Below, in pieces: positions 45,781-53,287 of a stretch of 64,000 bases of DNA (position 1 is the stretch's first letter; every line of letters starts with the position of its first letter). The notes beneath the pieces are model-generated. The model had not been told where the DNA came from. It searched no databases and worked only from the letters and a program-made list of their open reading frames with translations. Source of the stretch: CBDBJR01 sp965206445 (lineage in GTDB: Bacteria; Pseudomonadota; Gammaproteobacteria; Arenicellales; Poriferihabitantaceae); contig CBDBJR010000002.1 of NCBI GenBank assembly GCA_965206445.1, positions 2,108,001 to 2,172,000 on the forward strand, written 5' to 3'. The translations under genes were made by a program, and so were the position numbers.

Positions 45781-46383
45781 TCAACCCTTTTCAACCTGAG
45801 TAAAATTCAGCTCGACCGGCGTAGAGCGACCAAAAATCGTTACCGAAACCCGCAGCTTGGATTTCTCGAAATTCGCGTCTTCCACGGTGCCGTTAAAATC
45901 CCGAAAAGGACCGTCAATAATCCGCACCAACTCACCCGGCGCAAAAGTAAACTTCATCTTCGGCTGATCCAAGCTGTCTGAGATCTGCTGAATAATTTCA
46001 TCGGCCTCTTTATCGGAAATCGACTTTGCCTCACTGCCACCGATAAAACCGGAGACTTTCGGCACCTTTTTTACCAAATGCCAGGTGTCATCCATCATCT
46101 GCATTTGTATCAACACATAGCCCGGAAAGAATTTGCGCTCGCTGGTCCTTTTATTCCCGCCCTTCATTTCCACTACTTCTTCGGTCGGTACCAGAATCTG
46201 CCCAAAATACTGCTGCATTTCGGCGCGCTCGATATGCTCCTGAATCGTCCGTTTGACGTACTTTTCAAAGCCGGAGAATGCCTGCACAACGTACCAGCGC
46301 ATCGCCGGATTCGGCTCTTCGTTTGTTTTGGCGCTTGTTTCGGCGTTTATTTCGGCGCTTGTTTCGGCAGGGGTGTTTACCAT
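45781..46383 (-). CDS. nusG: Transcription termination/antitermination factor NusG
   Basis: 200 residues. The NGN domain starts at RWYVVQAFSGFEKYVKR and contacts RNA polymerase; the C-terminal KOW domain (about 147-197) contains FAPGELVRIIDGPFRDFNGTVED and binds Rho or S10. The N-terminus carries a 27-residue extension of four imperfect tetrapeptide repeats not seen in E. coli NusG. ATG 46383 is 5 bp after the secE stop; an ATG at 46302 would give a near-canonical NusG without the repeats. Confidence 0.96.
   Translation of the reverse strand: MVNTPAETSAEINAETSAKTNEEPNPAMRWYVVQAFSGFEKYVKRTIQEHIERAEMQQYFGQILVPTEEVVEMKGGNKRTSERKFFPGYVLIQMQMMDDTWHLVKKVPKVSGFIGGSEAKSISDKEADEIIQQISDSLDQPKMKFTFAPGELVRIIDGPFRDFNGTVEDANFEKSKLRVSVTIFGRSTPVELNFTQVEKG
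46321..46368 (-). repeat. 12-bp tandem repeat in the 5' end of nusG
   Basis: Four imperfect copies of a 12-bp unit (GCCGAAACAAGC in coding sense) encode AETS-AEIN-AETS-AKTN at residues 6-21. The unit keeps the reading frame, so copy number could vary without disrupting NusG. Confidence 0.8.
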
Positions 46384-46387
46384 CGTT

Positions 46388-46735
46388 TTACCCGGTCACC
46401 TGAAGAATCACGTCATATATCAGCTGGAATGAAATCCAATCGAGCAGCCACAGATAGAAGCCGATCACGATCACCAGGATAATCACAAAAACGGTGACCT
46501 GCAGCGCTTCACGGCGAGTTGGCCACACCACTTTTTGCCGCTCGATATTGGCACTCTTGGCAAATATCCAAGCCGCCTGCCCCGGCGCGGTGGTGAGCGC
46601 CAGGCCGGCGCCAACCGCTACGCCGACAACCACCATCAGCACACGAAACAGCTGCTGTAAATCACTGAACAGGTAGTAAAAAACCACCGATACCACGACC
46701 GCCAGCGGCGCTGCGATGAGCTTAAACTTATCCAT
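46388..46735 (-). CDS. secE: Protein translocase subunit SecE
   Basis: 115 residues with three hydrophobic spans (about 7-24, 32-50 and 83-107) and the conserved cytosolic amphipathic helix preceding the last span (ERQKVVWPTRREALQ). It clamps SecY. The three-span form is typical of gammaproteobacteria. It lies between tRNA-Trp and nusG. Confidence 0.97.
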   Translation of the reverse strand: MDKFKLIAAPLAVVVSVVFYYLFSDLQQLFRVLMVVVGVAVGAGLALTTAPGQAAWIFAKSANIERQKVVWPTRREALQVTVFVIILVIVIGFYLWLLDWISFQLIYDVILQVTG

Positions 46736-46876
46736 GCCCCGGATTCGAGCCCGGCCTGCCGAGCTGTTTCAATTGGTCGGCGTCGAACCGCTTGTATCGC
46801 ATCTGCATCACATTACCCACTTGATTCACATCGTCTGCCGGCCAAATACCCACCTCCGGCACCAGCCGGGTTCGAC

Positions 46877-46952
<76 letters not shown>

Positions 46953-47040
46953 TCGCATAGACCGATTGTCGCGTTCACCGAAGCGCACCAAACCAACCCC
47001 GTCAAGTGCATTGCCGAGTACCGCGACCGCGTACGGCGCA

Positions 47041-48234
<1,194 letters not shown>

Positions 48235-48396
48235 CGTTTTGAGTTGCTGCTTGCTTGATTTTGTTCAAGGTTGAACACAAGGTTAAAATTATTGACTTCG
48301 GAACCCGCCGCATCGTCTAACCGACCGGCAGCCACCCGCAATCAAACCGACAATTACCACACAGTACCGCTATCACCCCATCTCACCTGACCACAG

Positions 48397-48472
<76 letters not shown>

Positions 48473-48515
48473 GTTGCCCACTCTGTCACTGCCCGCACCC
48501 GCTATCACTTTCACC

Positions 48516-48590
48516 TGGAGCGGGTGATGGGAATCGAACCCACATTATCAGCTTGGAAGGCTGAGGTTCTAGCCGTTGAACTACACCCGC
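48516..48590 (-). tRNA. tRNA-Gly (anticodon UCC)
   Basis: Acceptor GCGGGTG/CACCCGC, anticodon stem TCAGC/GCTGA with loop CTTCCAA giving TCC, T-loop GTTCGATTC, discriminator T and CCA encoded. Counterpart of glyT. Confidence 0.97.
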
Positions 48591-48645
48591 ATACGCCTGC
48601 TGGTCACCGGCCGACAATCTTGCCCGTACTCCGCCCTCCGTCCAC

Positions 48646-48730
48646 TGGTGGAGGGGGGAGGATTCGAACCTCCGAAGGCTGAGCCAGCAGATTTACAGTC
48701 TGCCCCCTTTGACCGCTCGGGAACCCCTCC
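48646..48730 (-). tRNA. tRNA-Tyr (anticodon GUA)
   Basis: Class II tRNA: acceptor GGAGGGG/CCCCTCC, anticodon stem GCAGA/TCTGC with loop CTGTAAA giving GTA, long variable arm, discriminator A and CCA encoded. Counterpart of tyrU. Its G34 is a substrate for queuosine, made by the queA and tgt products. Confidence 0.97.
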
Positions 48731-48844
48731 AGAATACCGACTTTCTGTCCAGGCCCGACTCAACCCGGTAACGGCCTGCCGATACCGCTATCCGCCCACC
48801 CAGGGCAAGACATTTGCGGCCGGCTGCTGTTGCCTGCCGGGGTC

Positions 48845-49253
48845 TGGAGCCCGAAGAGGGACTCGAACCCACGACCTGCTGATTCATACCCCCACCACTT
48901 TCGTGACCGCATCGAAGCACCGATACCGCGACTTCGACGTGTTTGGAGTCTGGACTTTCTCTTCACCTTAGTGCACCGCCAGAATCAGCGTCACACCTTA
49001 GGCGGGCGGTGTAAAGTCTCTACACTCCCCTTCCGACCAGCCCGGGTGACCGGGGACGGGCGTCAGGGTAGCACGGGATTGCCATTTTGCCGTGGCGCTC
49101 TGCATAACAGCGGCGTCAAAACCAAACGCCTCAAGCAAAACGCCGACAACAAAATCAGGTTTCCCCGTTTTAGCCGCCTCCACTCCACAAGTTTCCCCAT
49201 GAAGGTGCAATTTTCTACAAATCAGCTGCTCTAGCCAACTGAGCTATTCGGGC
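48845..49253 (-). tRNA. tRNA-Thr (anticodon UGU) interrupted by a group I intron
   Basis: The 5' exon (49253-49217, 37 nt) runs from GCCCGAA through the D arm to the anticodon TGT; the 3' exon (48884-48845, 40 nt) starts AATCAGC, has T-loop TTCGAGT, and ends TTCGGGC-T-CCA. Joined, they give a 77-nt tRNA with acceptor GCCCGAA/TTCGGGC, anticodon stem GCTGA/TCAGC and loop TTTGTAA. The discriminator T matches the tRNA-Thr(GGU) next door. The T stem has one T-T mismatch (50:64). Position first in the Thr-Tyr-Gly-Thr-tufB unit equals E. coli thrU, confirming identity. A 332-nt insertion separates the exons after position 36. Confidence 0.93.
48885..49216 (-). ncRNA. Group I self-splicing intron (Azoarcus-like, probably IC3) in tRNA-Thr(UGU)
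   Basis: 332 nt, without a meaningful open frame. The 5' exon ends in U and the intron ends in G, as the mechanism needs. P1 can form between exon UGU and GCA at intron positions 9-11, with a U-G pair at the splice site. P3: GGCGG (49178-49174) with CCGCC (49009-49005). P4: ACGGGGA (49168-49162) with TCCCGT (49078-49073). P7, the guanosine site: GACTT (49018-49014) with AAGTC (48957-48953). GTGTAGAGACT, CCTAAGG and GGTGAAG recur as in my memory of the Azoarcus tRNA-Ile intron, where P7 reads GACUA/UAGUC, a compensatory difference. The P5/P6 region is longer than in Azoarcus. Confidence 0.92.
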
Positions 49254-49265
49254 AAAACGAATTAA

Positions 49266-49293
49266 AAAATATCACTGTAATTCAACTACTTAA
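49266..49293 (-). promoter_or_regulatory. Possible promoter of the tRNA-tufB operon
   Basis: On the minus strand TTAAGT (49293-49288), 16-bp spacer, TATTTT (49271-49266), ending 12 bp before the tRNA-Thr. It lies in a strikingly AT-rich segment compared with its surroundings. The hexamers are only moderate matches. Confidence 0.35.
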
Positions 49294-49307
49294 TGATAAA
49301 CCGAATC

Positions 49308-49499
49308 TCATTGTTCGAAGCGCAACCGGCGCAACCAGTGATATTCGGAACCAAAAACACGGGATGTAAACAAAAGGCAGGCGATTATAAATAAAACCGC
49401 ATAGTAAATACAATCCCAAATGATGAGAAATAATGGATTTTTTTTTGCGCCCGCTCCAATCGCTGCGGATAGGTAACCGTGCTGCGACAGAAATGACAC
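49308..49499 (-). CDS. Doubtful small hydrophobic open frame
   Basis: A 63-codon frame starting at GTG 49499 with one strong hydrophobic span (LFLIIWDCIYYAVLFIIACLLF) and a basic C-terminus, between the SPOR gene and the tRNA operon. It has no good ribosome-binding site and no known relative to me. The AT-rich, phenylalanine-rich composition could arise by chance in a promoter region. Confidence 0.2.
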   Translation of the reverse strand: MSFLSQHGYLSAAIGAGAKKNPLFLIIWDCIYYAVLFIIACLLFTSRVFGSEYHWLRRLRFEQ

Positions 49500-49506
49500 A
49501 ACCGTG

Positions 49507-50211
49507 TCAGGCGGGTGCGCAGCTCATTTTCAGCGCCGTAACCGCCTGCTCTGCCCAGCTGCGCTCGAGAATCAAACGCCGGCGCTCACTATCGACCGCC
49601 ACTTCCATCCAGCTATATGGCCCCAAAATATAATACTCATGCTGTAATCGTGCATCGAATCCTTGCGCCAGAACATGATCGACAAATTTTTTGGCCAATG
49701 CCTCCTGGGTGAAATAGCCTAACGATATGCGGATTTTACCCGGCTCGGCTTCATATAAAAAATACTCCAGACCGACCTGCTTTAATCGCTGTACAACCGT
49801 CTCGGCTACTGCGCGTGAATAGAGCCCAAGATAGACCCGGACTGCCCTGAGCTGGCGGCTGTCGCTGGTGACCGACACAAAATCGATGTTTTGCGACTTC
49901 ATCCACTCGTTTTCCAACTGCCAGGTATCCTGCTGCTTGAACGGGCCAATCCGATAGCATGACGGCCCGGCGGCCGGCAACCTGTCGCCCTCTCCGGCGG
50001 CATCGAGCCGGTCAGCCGACTCGTCGCCTGGCGCCGACAATGCCCGGCGGCCGGCCTGATCGGGCCCGGCTTCCGTCAGCAGCAGCATCCCTGCCTGGTT
50101 AATATCCGGCCGGGCGACGTCATTCGGGCCAGGCTCGCCTCCATGGCGGCCGCTGAACCACAAGAAAACCGCCACATTGACAATCAGCAGCAGTGCGGTC
50201 AGCCATCTCAC
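49507..50211 (-). CDS. SPOR-domain membrane protein
   Basis: 234 residues. A single N-terminal membrane anchor (about 4-19), a Gly/Ala/Asp-rich linker (20-80), and a SPOR-type domain at about 84-180 (CYRIGPF at its start and KIRISLGYFTQEALAKKF near its end). SPOR domains bind denuded septal glycan in the periplasm. The last 40 residues form an extra module. Its ATG overlaps the coaX stop (ATGA). The birA-coaX-SPOR-tRNA-tufB order is also seen in Pseudomonas. Confidence 0.85.
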   Translation of the reverse strand: MRWLTALLLIVNVAVFLWFSGRHGGEPGPNDVARPDINQAGMLLLTEAGPDQAGRRALSAPGDESADRLDAAGEGDRLPAAGPSCYRIGPFKQQDTWQLENEWMKSQNIDFVSVTSDSRQLRAVRVYLGLYSRAVAETVVQRLKQVGLEYFLYEAEPGKIRISLGYFTQEALAKKFVDHVLAQGFDARLQHEYYILGPYSWMEVAVDSERRRLILERSWAEQAVTALKMSCAPA

Positions 50212-51038
50212 CCGACTTCTCCGCTACGCTGCACATCCTCAATCACCTGCTGCATGCCATCCAAAACCAGATTCTCGAAATAGCGCGCCGGCCGTGAGAG
50301 ATACCGCAGACAACGCTGCGCATCGCCGCCGGTGATGACAATCCCGGGGGCCGCGGACAACTGCCTGGCCTGCATGTCAACCGCCAAATCGATACCGCCG
50401 ACCACCGCACACAGGATGCCGCCATCTACCGCTCGCCGGGTATCACGCGCAGTGGCGGTCAGCGCCGGCAATCCACTATCGCTGCCGCCCGGCTGCGGTT
50501 CGACCTCGTCTATTTGTTTTGCGTTGTCGACCAGCCCCGAACGCATCGTAACCATCCCCGGAAAAATCACGCCCCCCACAAACCATCCGTCGGCATCAAC
50601 CAGATCGACCGTTACTGCCGTACCGACGTCAATCACAATCAAACCACCTCGGGCTGCCTCCTGACCGGCACTGCGCGAACGGGCGCCGATCATCGCCAGC
50701 CAGCGGTCGACGCCCAGTTTACCGCTGACAGTATAGCCGTTTTGCAGACCGCATCGGCTGCGCTCGGAGCGCAAAAACCGCGGCCGCTGCGCCCAGCGCT
50801 GCCGACAATACGCCGCCAGCACCGCCTCCAGCCGCGCGCCGCCCACGCAGCTGACCCAAACCGAATCGGGCTGTTTCAATGCGGCCAGCGAAGACGTCAA
50901 TTGCGCCCTCAGCCGCTCAATCGAATAGACAAACGCACCCTGTCCGAGGCCGTTCCGGTCAGTCGCCCCGGTCAGCCGCCATTTGATCCGCCGGTTGCCC
51001 ACGTCAATCAGCAATCGCTGCGCACCCACCCGCCGCAT
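50208..51038 (-). CDS. coaX: Type III pantothenate kinase
   Basis: Phosphorylates pantothenate, the first step of coenzyme A synthesis. 276 residues from ATG 51038, which begins MRRVGAQRLLIDVGNRRIKW with the DxGN phosphate loop. GKLGVDRWLAMIGAR, IDVGTAVTVDLVD and GGVIFPGM are the family's substrate and ATP blocks, and the C-terminus contains GIVITGGDA. An upstream in-frame start at 51128 would overlap birA by about 50 bp and add unrelated residues. No ribosome-binding site is clear for the start I chose. Confidence 0.92.
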   Translation of the reverse strand: MRRVGAQRLLIDVGNRRIKWRLTGATDRNGLGQGAFVYSIERLRAQLTSSLAALKQPDSVWVSCVGGARLEAVLAAYCRQRWAQRPRFLRSERSRCGLQNGYTVSGKLGVDRWLAMIGARSRSAGQEAARGGLIVIDVGTAVTVDLVDADGWFVGGVIFPGMVTMRSGLVDNAKQIDEVEPQPGGSDSGLPALTATARDTRRAVDGGILCAVVGGIDLAVDMQARQLSAAPGIVITGGDAQRCLRYLSRPARYFENLVLDGMQQVIEDVQRSGEVG

Positions 51039-51075
51039 CAGTGGCTGCCACGCGCCAGTATGAAAATACGGCGCA

Positions 51076-51864
51076 CTACTGGCCTGCCGCCGGCTGCAAC
51101 CGCAGGCTGACATTGGCCGAATGGACATATTCCATCCTCCCCCCGGCCTCCAGCATCAAGGCGCCGGTGGCATCCACACCGCGCACGATGCCGTGCATCT
51201 GCTGCTGCTCCCGGCGGCTCACGGTCACCGCCCGGCCATGAAACCGATGGCGCGCATTCCAGCGCTCGACAAAAGCGGCAAAACCGTACCGCTCCAGCCG
51301 CTGCAGCGCCGTTTCCAGACGACCCAGCAATACCGCCACCAACTGCTCGCGCTCCGGCGTCACTCCGGCCGCCTGCAAATCAGTCCACGGCTGATTCACC
51401 CCGCTCAATTTTTGCCGCCCGAGATCAACATTGATGCCAATGCCAATCACCGCTCGCTCGGCAGCGGCCTCAATCAGCACGCCGGCGAGTTTCGCCTCGC
51501 CCAGCAAAACATCGTTCGGCCACTTCAAACCGACATCCGGCAAATCGAGCTCATCCAGCGTCTCGACCACGACCAGCCCGGCCAGCAATGATAAGCCGCC
51601 CCGATAGGCCGCCGACCAGTTCCAGACAACCGACAGCATAATTGAGCTGCCGACCGGAGCACACCAATTGCGCCCGCGCCGACCGCGGCCGGCGGTTTGA
51701 TAATCGGCCAGACAAACCGTACCGCAGGGCAGGTCGGGACGGCGCATCAGATAAGAATTGGTTGAATCGATTTGCGCAAAATACAGCACCCGATCCGCCA
51801 GCGGCGAATTCTGCGCGCGCAGCAATTGTCTGATTGTCTCGATATTGTATCCGCTGTGTGGCAT
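51076..51864 (-). CDS. birA: Biotin--[acetyl-CoA-carboxylase] ligase, without DNA-binding domain
   Basis: 262 residues. Activates biotin to biotinyl-AMP and attaches it to AccB. The biotinyl-AMP loop GRGRRGRNW near residue 60, KWPNDVLL near 114 with GVLIEA following, and the C-terminal SH3-like domain (RAVTVSRREQQQMHGIVRGVD) are present. Only about 25 residues precede the catalytic domain, against about 65 including a winged helix in E. coli BirA, so it should not repress transcription of biotin genes directly. Confidence 0.93.
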   Translation of the reverse strand: MPHSGYNIETIRQLLRAQNSPLADRVLYFAQIDSTNSYLMRRPDLPCGTVCLADYQTAGRGRRGRNWCAPVGSSIMLSVVWNWSAAYRGGLSLLAGLVVVETLDELDLPDVGLKWPNDVLLGEAKLAGVLIEAAAERAVIGIGINVDLGRQKLSGVNQPWTDLQAAGVTPEREQLVAVLLGRLETALQRLERYGFAAFVERWNARHRFHGRAVTVSRREQQQMHGIVRGVDATGALMLEAGGRMEYVHSANVSLRLQPAAGQ

Positions 51865-51912
51865 GCGATTAAATCCATGGCAGCAGGCAATTGATCCGCG
51901 GTGACCGATTGC

Positions 51913-51937
51913 ACCCTATCGCCATTGACGATAGGGT
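51913..51937. promoter_or_regulatory. Perfect hairpin between birA and ispG
   Basis: A 9-bp stem ACCCTATCG/CGATAGGGT around a 7-nt loop, in the gap between the divergent birA and ispG genes. It ends 42 bp before the chosen ispG start. No T-run follows on either strand, so it may be an operator or a leader hairpin. Confidence 0.5.
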
Positions 51938-51979
51938 ATGCTTCCTTGCAGAATTCGGCAAGCCTTTGGAATAACTTTG

Positions 51980-53143
51980 ATGCCGCCGACTGAATGGCCT
52001 ACTGAAATGATGCAGCGAAATTCGACCCGGGAAATCAAAATCGGCCATCTGTCGATCGGCAACCACCACCCGATTGCGGTCCAAAGCATGACCGCCACAC
52101 CGACTACCGACATCCCGGCGACCCTGCAGCAAATCACCTCTTTGCAGGCAGCCGGCGCGGATATCATTCGCATCGCCGTCGACAATCGGCGCGATGCCCG
52201 GGCCTTGATCGAGCTGCGGGCGCAGACCGATGCGCTGCTGAGCGTCGATTTACAGGAAAACTACCGTCTGGCGGCCATGCTGGCGCCGCATGTCGATAAG
52301 ATCCGCTACAACCCCGGCCATCTCTACCATCACGAGCGCAACAAGTCGTGGAGAGAAAAAGTCTGCCACCTGATAGAGGCGGCCGAAAAACAGGACTGCG
52401 CGGTACGCGTTGGGGTCAATGCCGGCTCGGTTGACCCGGAAAAACGGGCCGCCCATCCGCCCGGCTCGGTTGCGCCCATGGTGGAAAGCGCGCTGGAGCA
52501 TAGCGATTGGCTGGAGCGAAACGGCTTTACCCGCTTCTGCGTCTCGCTGAAAGATTCCAACCCGGAAAAATCCGTCGACGCCTACCGGCAGTTTGCCCGG
52601 GCCCGGCCGGATATCCCATTGCACCTGGGCGTGACCGAAGCGGGCCTGCCGCCCGAAGGGATTGAAAAAACCCGCATCGCATTTGAACAACTTATCGGCG
52701 GCGGCATTGGCGATACGATTCGCGTATCGCTGACCCTGCCGCACGAAGAAAAATTCCGGGAAATCGAGGCCGGTCGGCAGATTTTAACCGATATCGCCGC
52801 CGGTCGCGTGCGCACCGTCGTCCGCTTCAATACCGACCGGCTCAACCTCATCAGTTGCCCCAGCTGCTCACGGGTAGAAAACCAGGCTTTTATCGAGCTC
52901 GCCCGGCAGGTCAAACAACGCACACGCTACGCCGAACAGCATGCGCTGACCATCGCGGTGATGGGCTGCCGGGTCAACGGCCCCGGTGAGACCGACGATG
53001 CCGACCTGGGATTGTGGTGCGGCCCCAATTACGTTAACCTCAAGCGGCGGGGTGAAAAGATTGGCGCATTCAAGTATGCTGACATCCTGGACAAGCTGGA
53101 TGAGCAACTGCAAACGCTGATCAATCAAATGGCGGCCGAGTAA
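51980..53143 (+). CDS. ispG: 4-hydroxy-3-methylbut-2-enyl-diphosphate synthase, divergent form
   Basis: 387 residues from ATG 51980 (starts at 51938, 52007 and 52010 are also open). Reduces MEcPP to HMBPP in the MEP isoprenoid pathway using a [4Fe-4S] cluster, with ligands at Cys293 and Cys296 (CPSC) and Cys330, and Glu337 in CRVNGPGE. The TIM-barrel half contains IAVQSMTATPTTDI and IRYNPGHLYHHER. Between these the sequence departs strongly from proteobacterial IspG; blocks such as CPSCSRVENQAF and GETDDADLGLWCGPNYVNLK resemble, from memory, forms found in Planctomycetes. It is next to ilvD, away from the hisS/bamB neighbourhood usual in gammaproteobacteria. Confidence 0.88.
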   Translation: MPPTEWPTEMMQRNSTREIKIGHLSIGNHHPIAVQSMTATPTTDIPATLQQITSLQAAGADIIRIAVDNRRDARALIELRAQTDALLSVDLQENYRLAAMLAPHVDKIRYNPGHLYHHERNKSWREKVCHLIEAAEKQDCAVRVGVNAGSVDPEKRAAHPPGSVAPMVESALEHSDWLERNGFTRFCVSLKDSNPEKSVDAYRQFARARPDIPLHLGVTEAGLPPEGIEKTRIAFEQLIGGGIGDTIRVSLTLPHEEKFREIEAGRQILTDIAAGRVRTVVRFNTDRLNLISCPSCSRVENQAFIELARQVKQRTRYAEQHALTIAVMGCRVNGPGETDDADLGLWCGPNYVNLKRRGEKIGAFKYADILDKLDEQLQTLINQMAAE

Positions 53144-53287
53144 ACCCATGCCGTTGTCTGCCTCGGCCAATGCGCTGCCGCCCTACGACATCCGATCCCG
53201 GCGGCTGCACCCGCCAATCCGCAGCGGAGCGGTTTTTGCCGCCCCCAAACCGTTAATCCCAATCCAACCCCGAGACGAGTAAAGACC

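Noticed and set aside
46736..46876. tRNA T-arm-like sequence (GGCTCGAATCC) between tRNA-Trp and secE
   Set aside because: No acceptor, D or anticodon arm can be formed around it, so I treat it as chance or an old remnant.
48885..49216. Possible RNase P RNA or homing endonuclease in the tRNA-Thr insert, because of GAAAGTCCAGACTCC
   Set aside because: The stretch is the P7 3' strand of a group I core; RNase P conserved regions are absent and there is no endonuclease-length frame.
51066..51080. 14-bp match TACGGCGCACTACT near the birA stop and after both tuf stops
   Set aside because: Too short to separate from chance in a 64-kb GC-rich window; no further similarity on either side.
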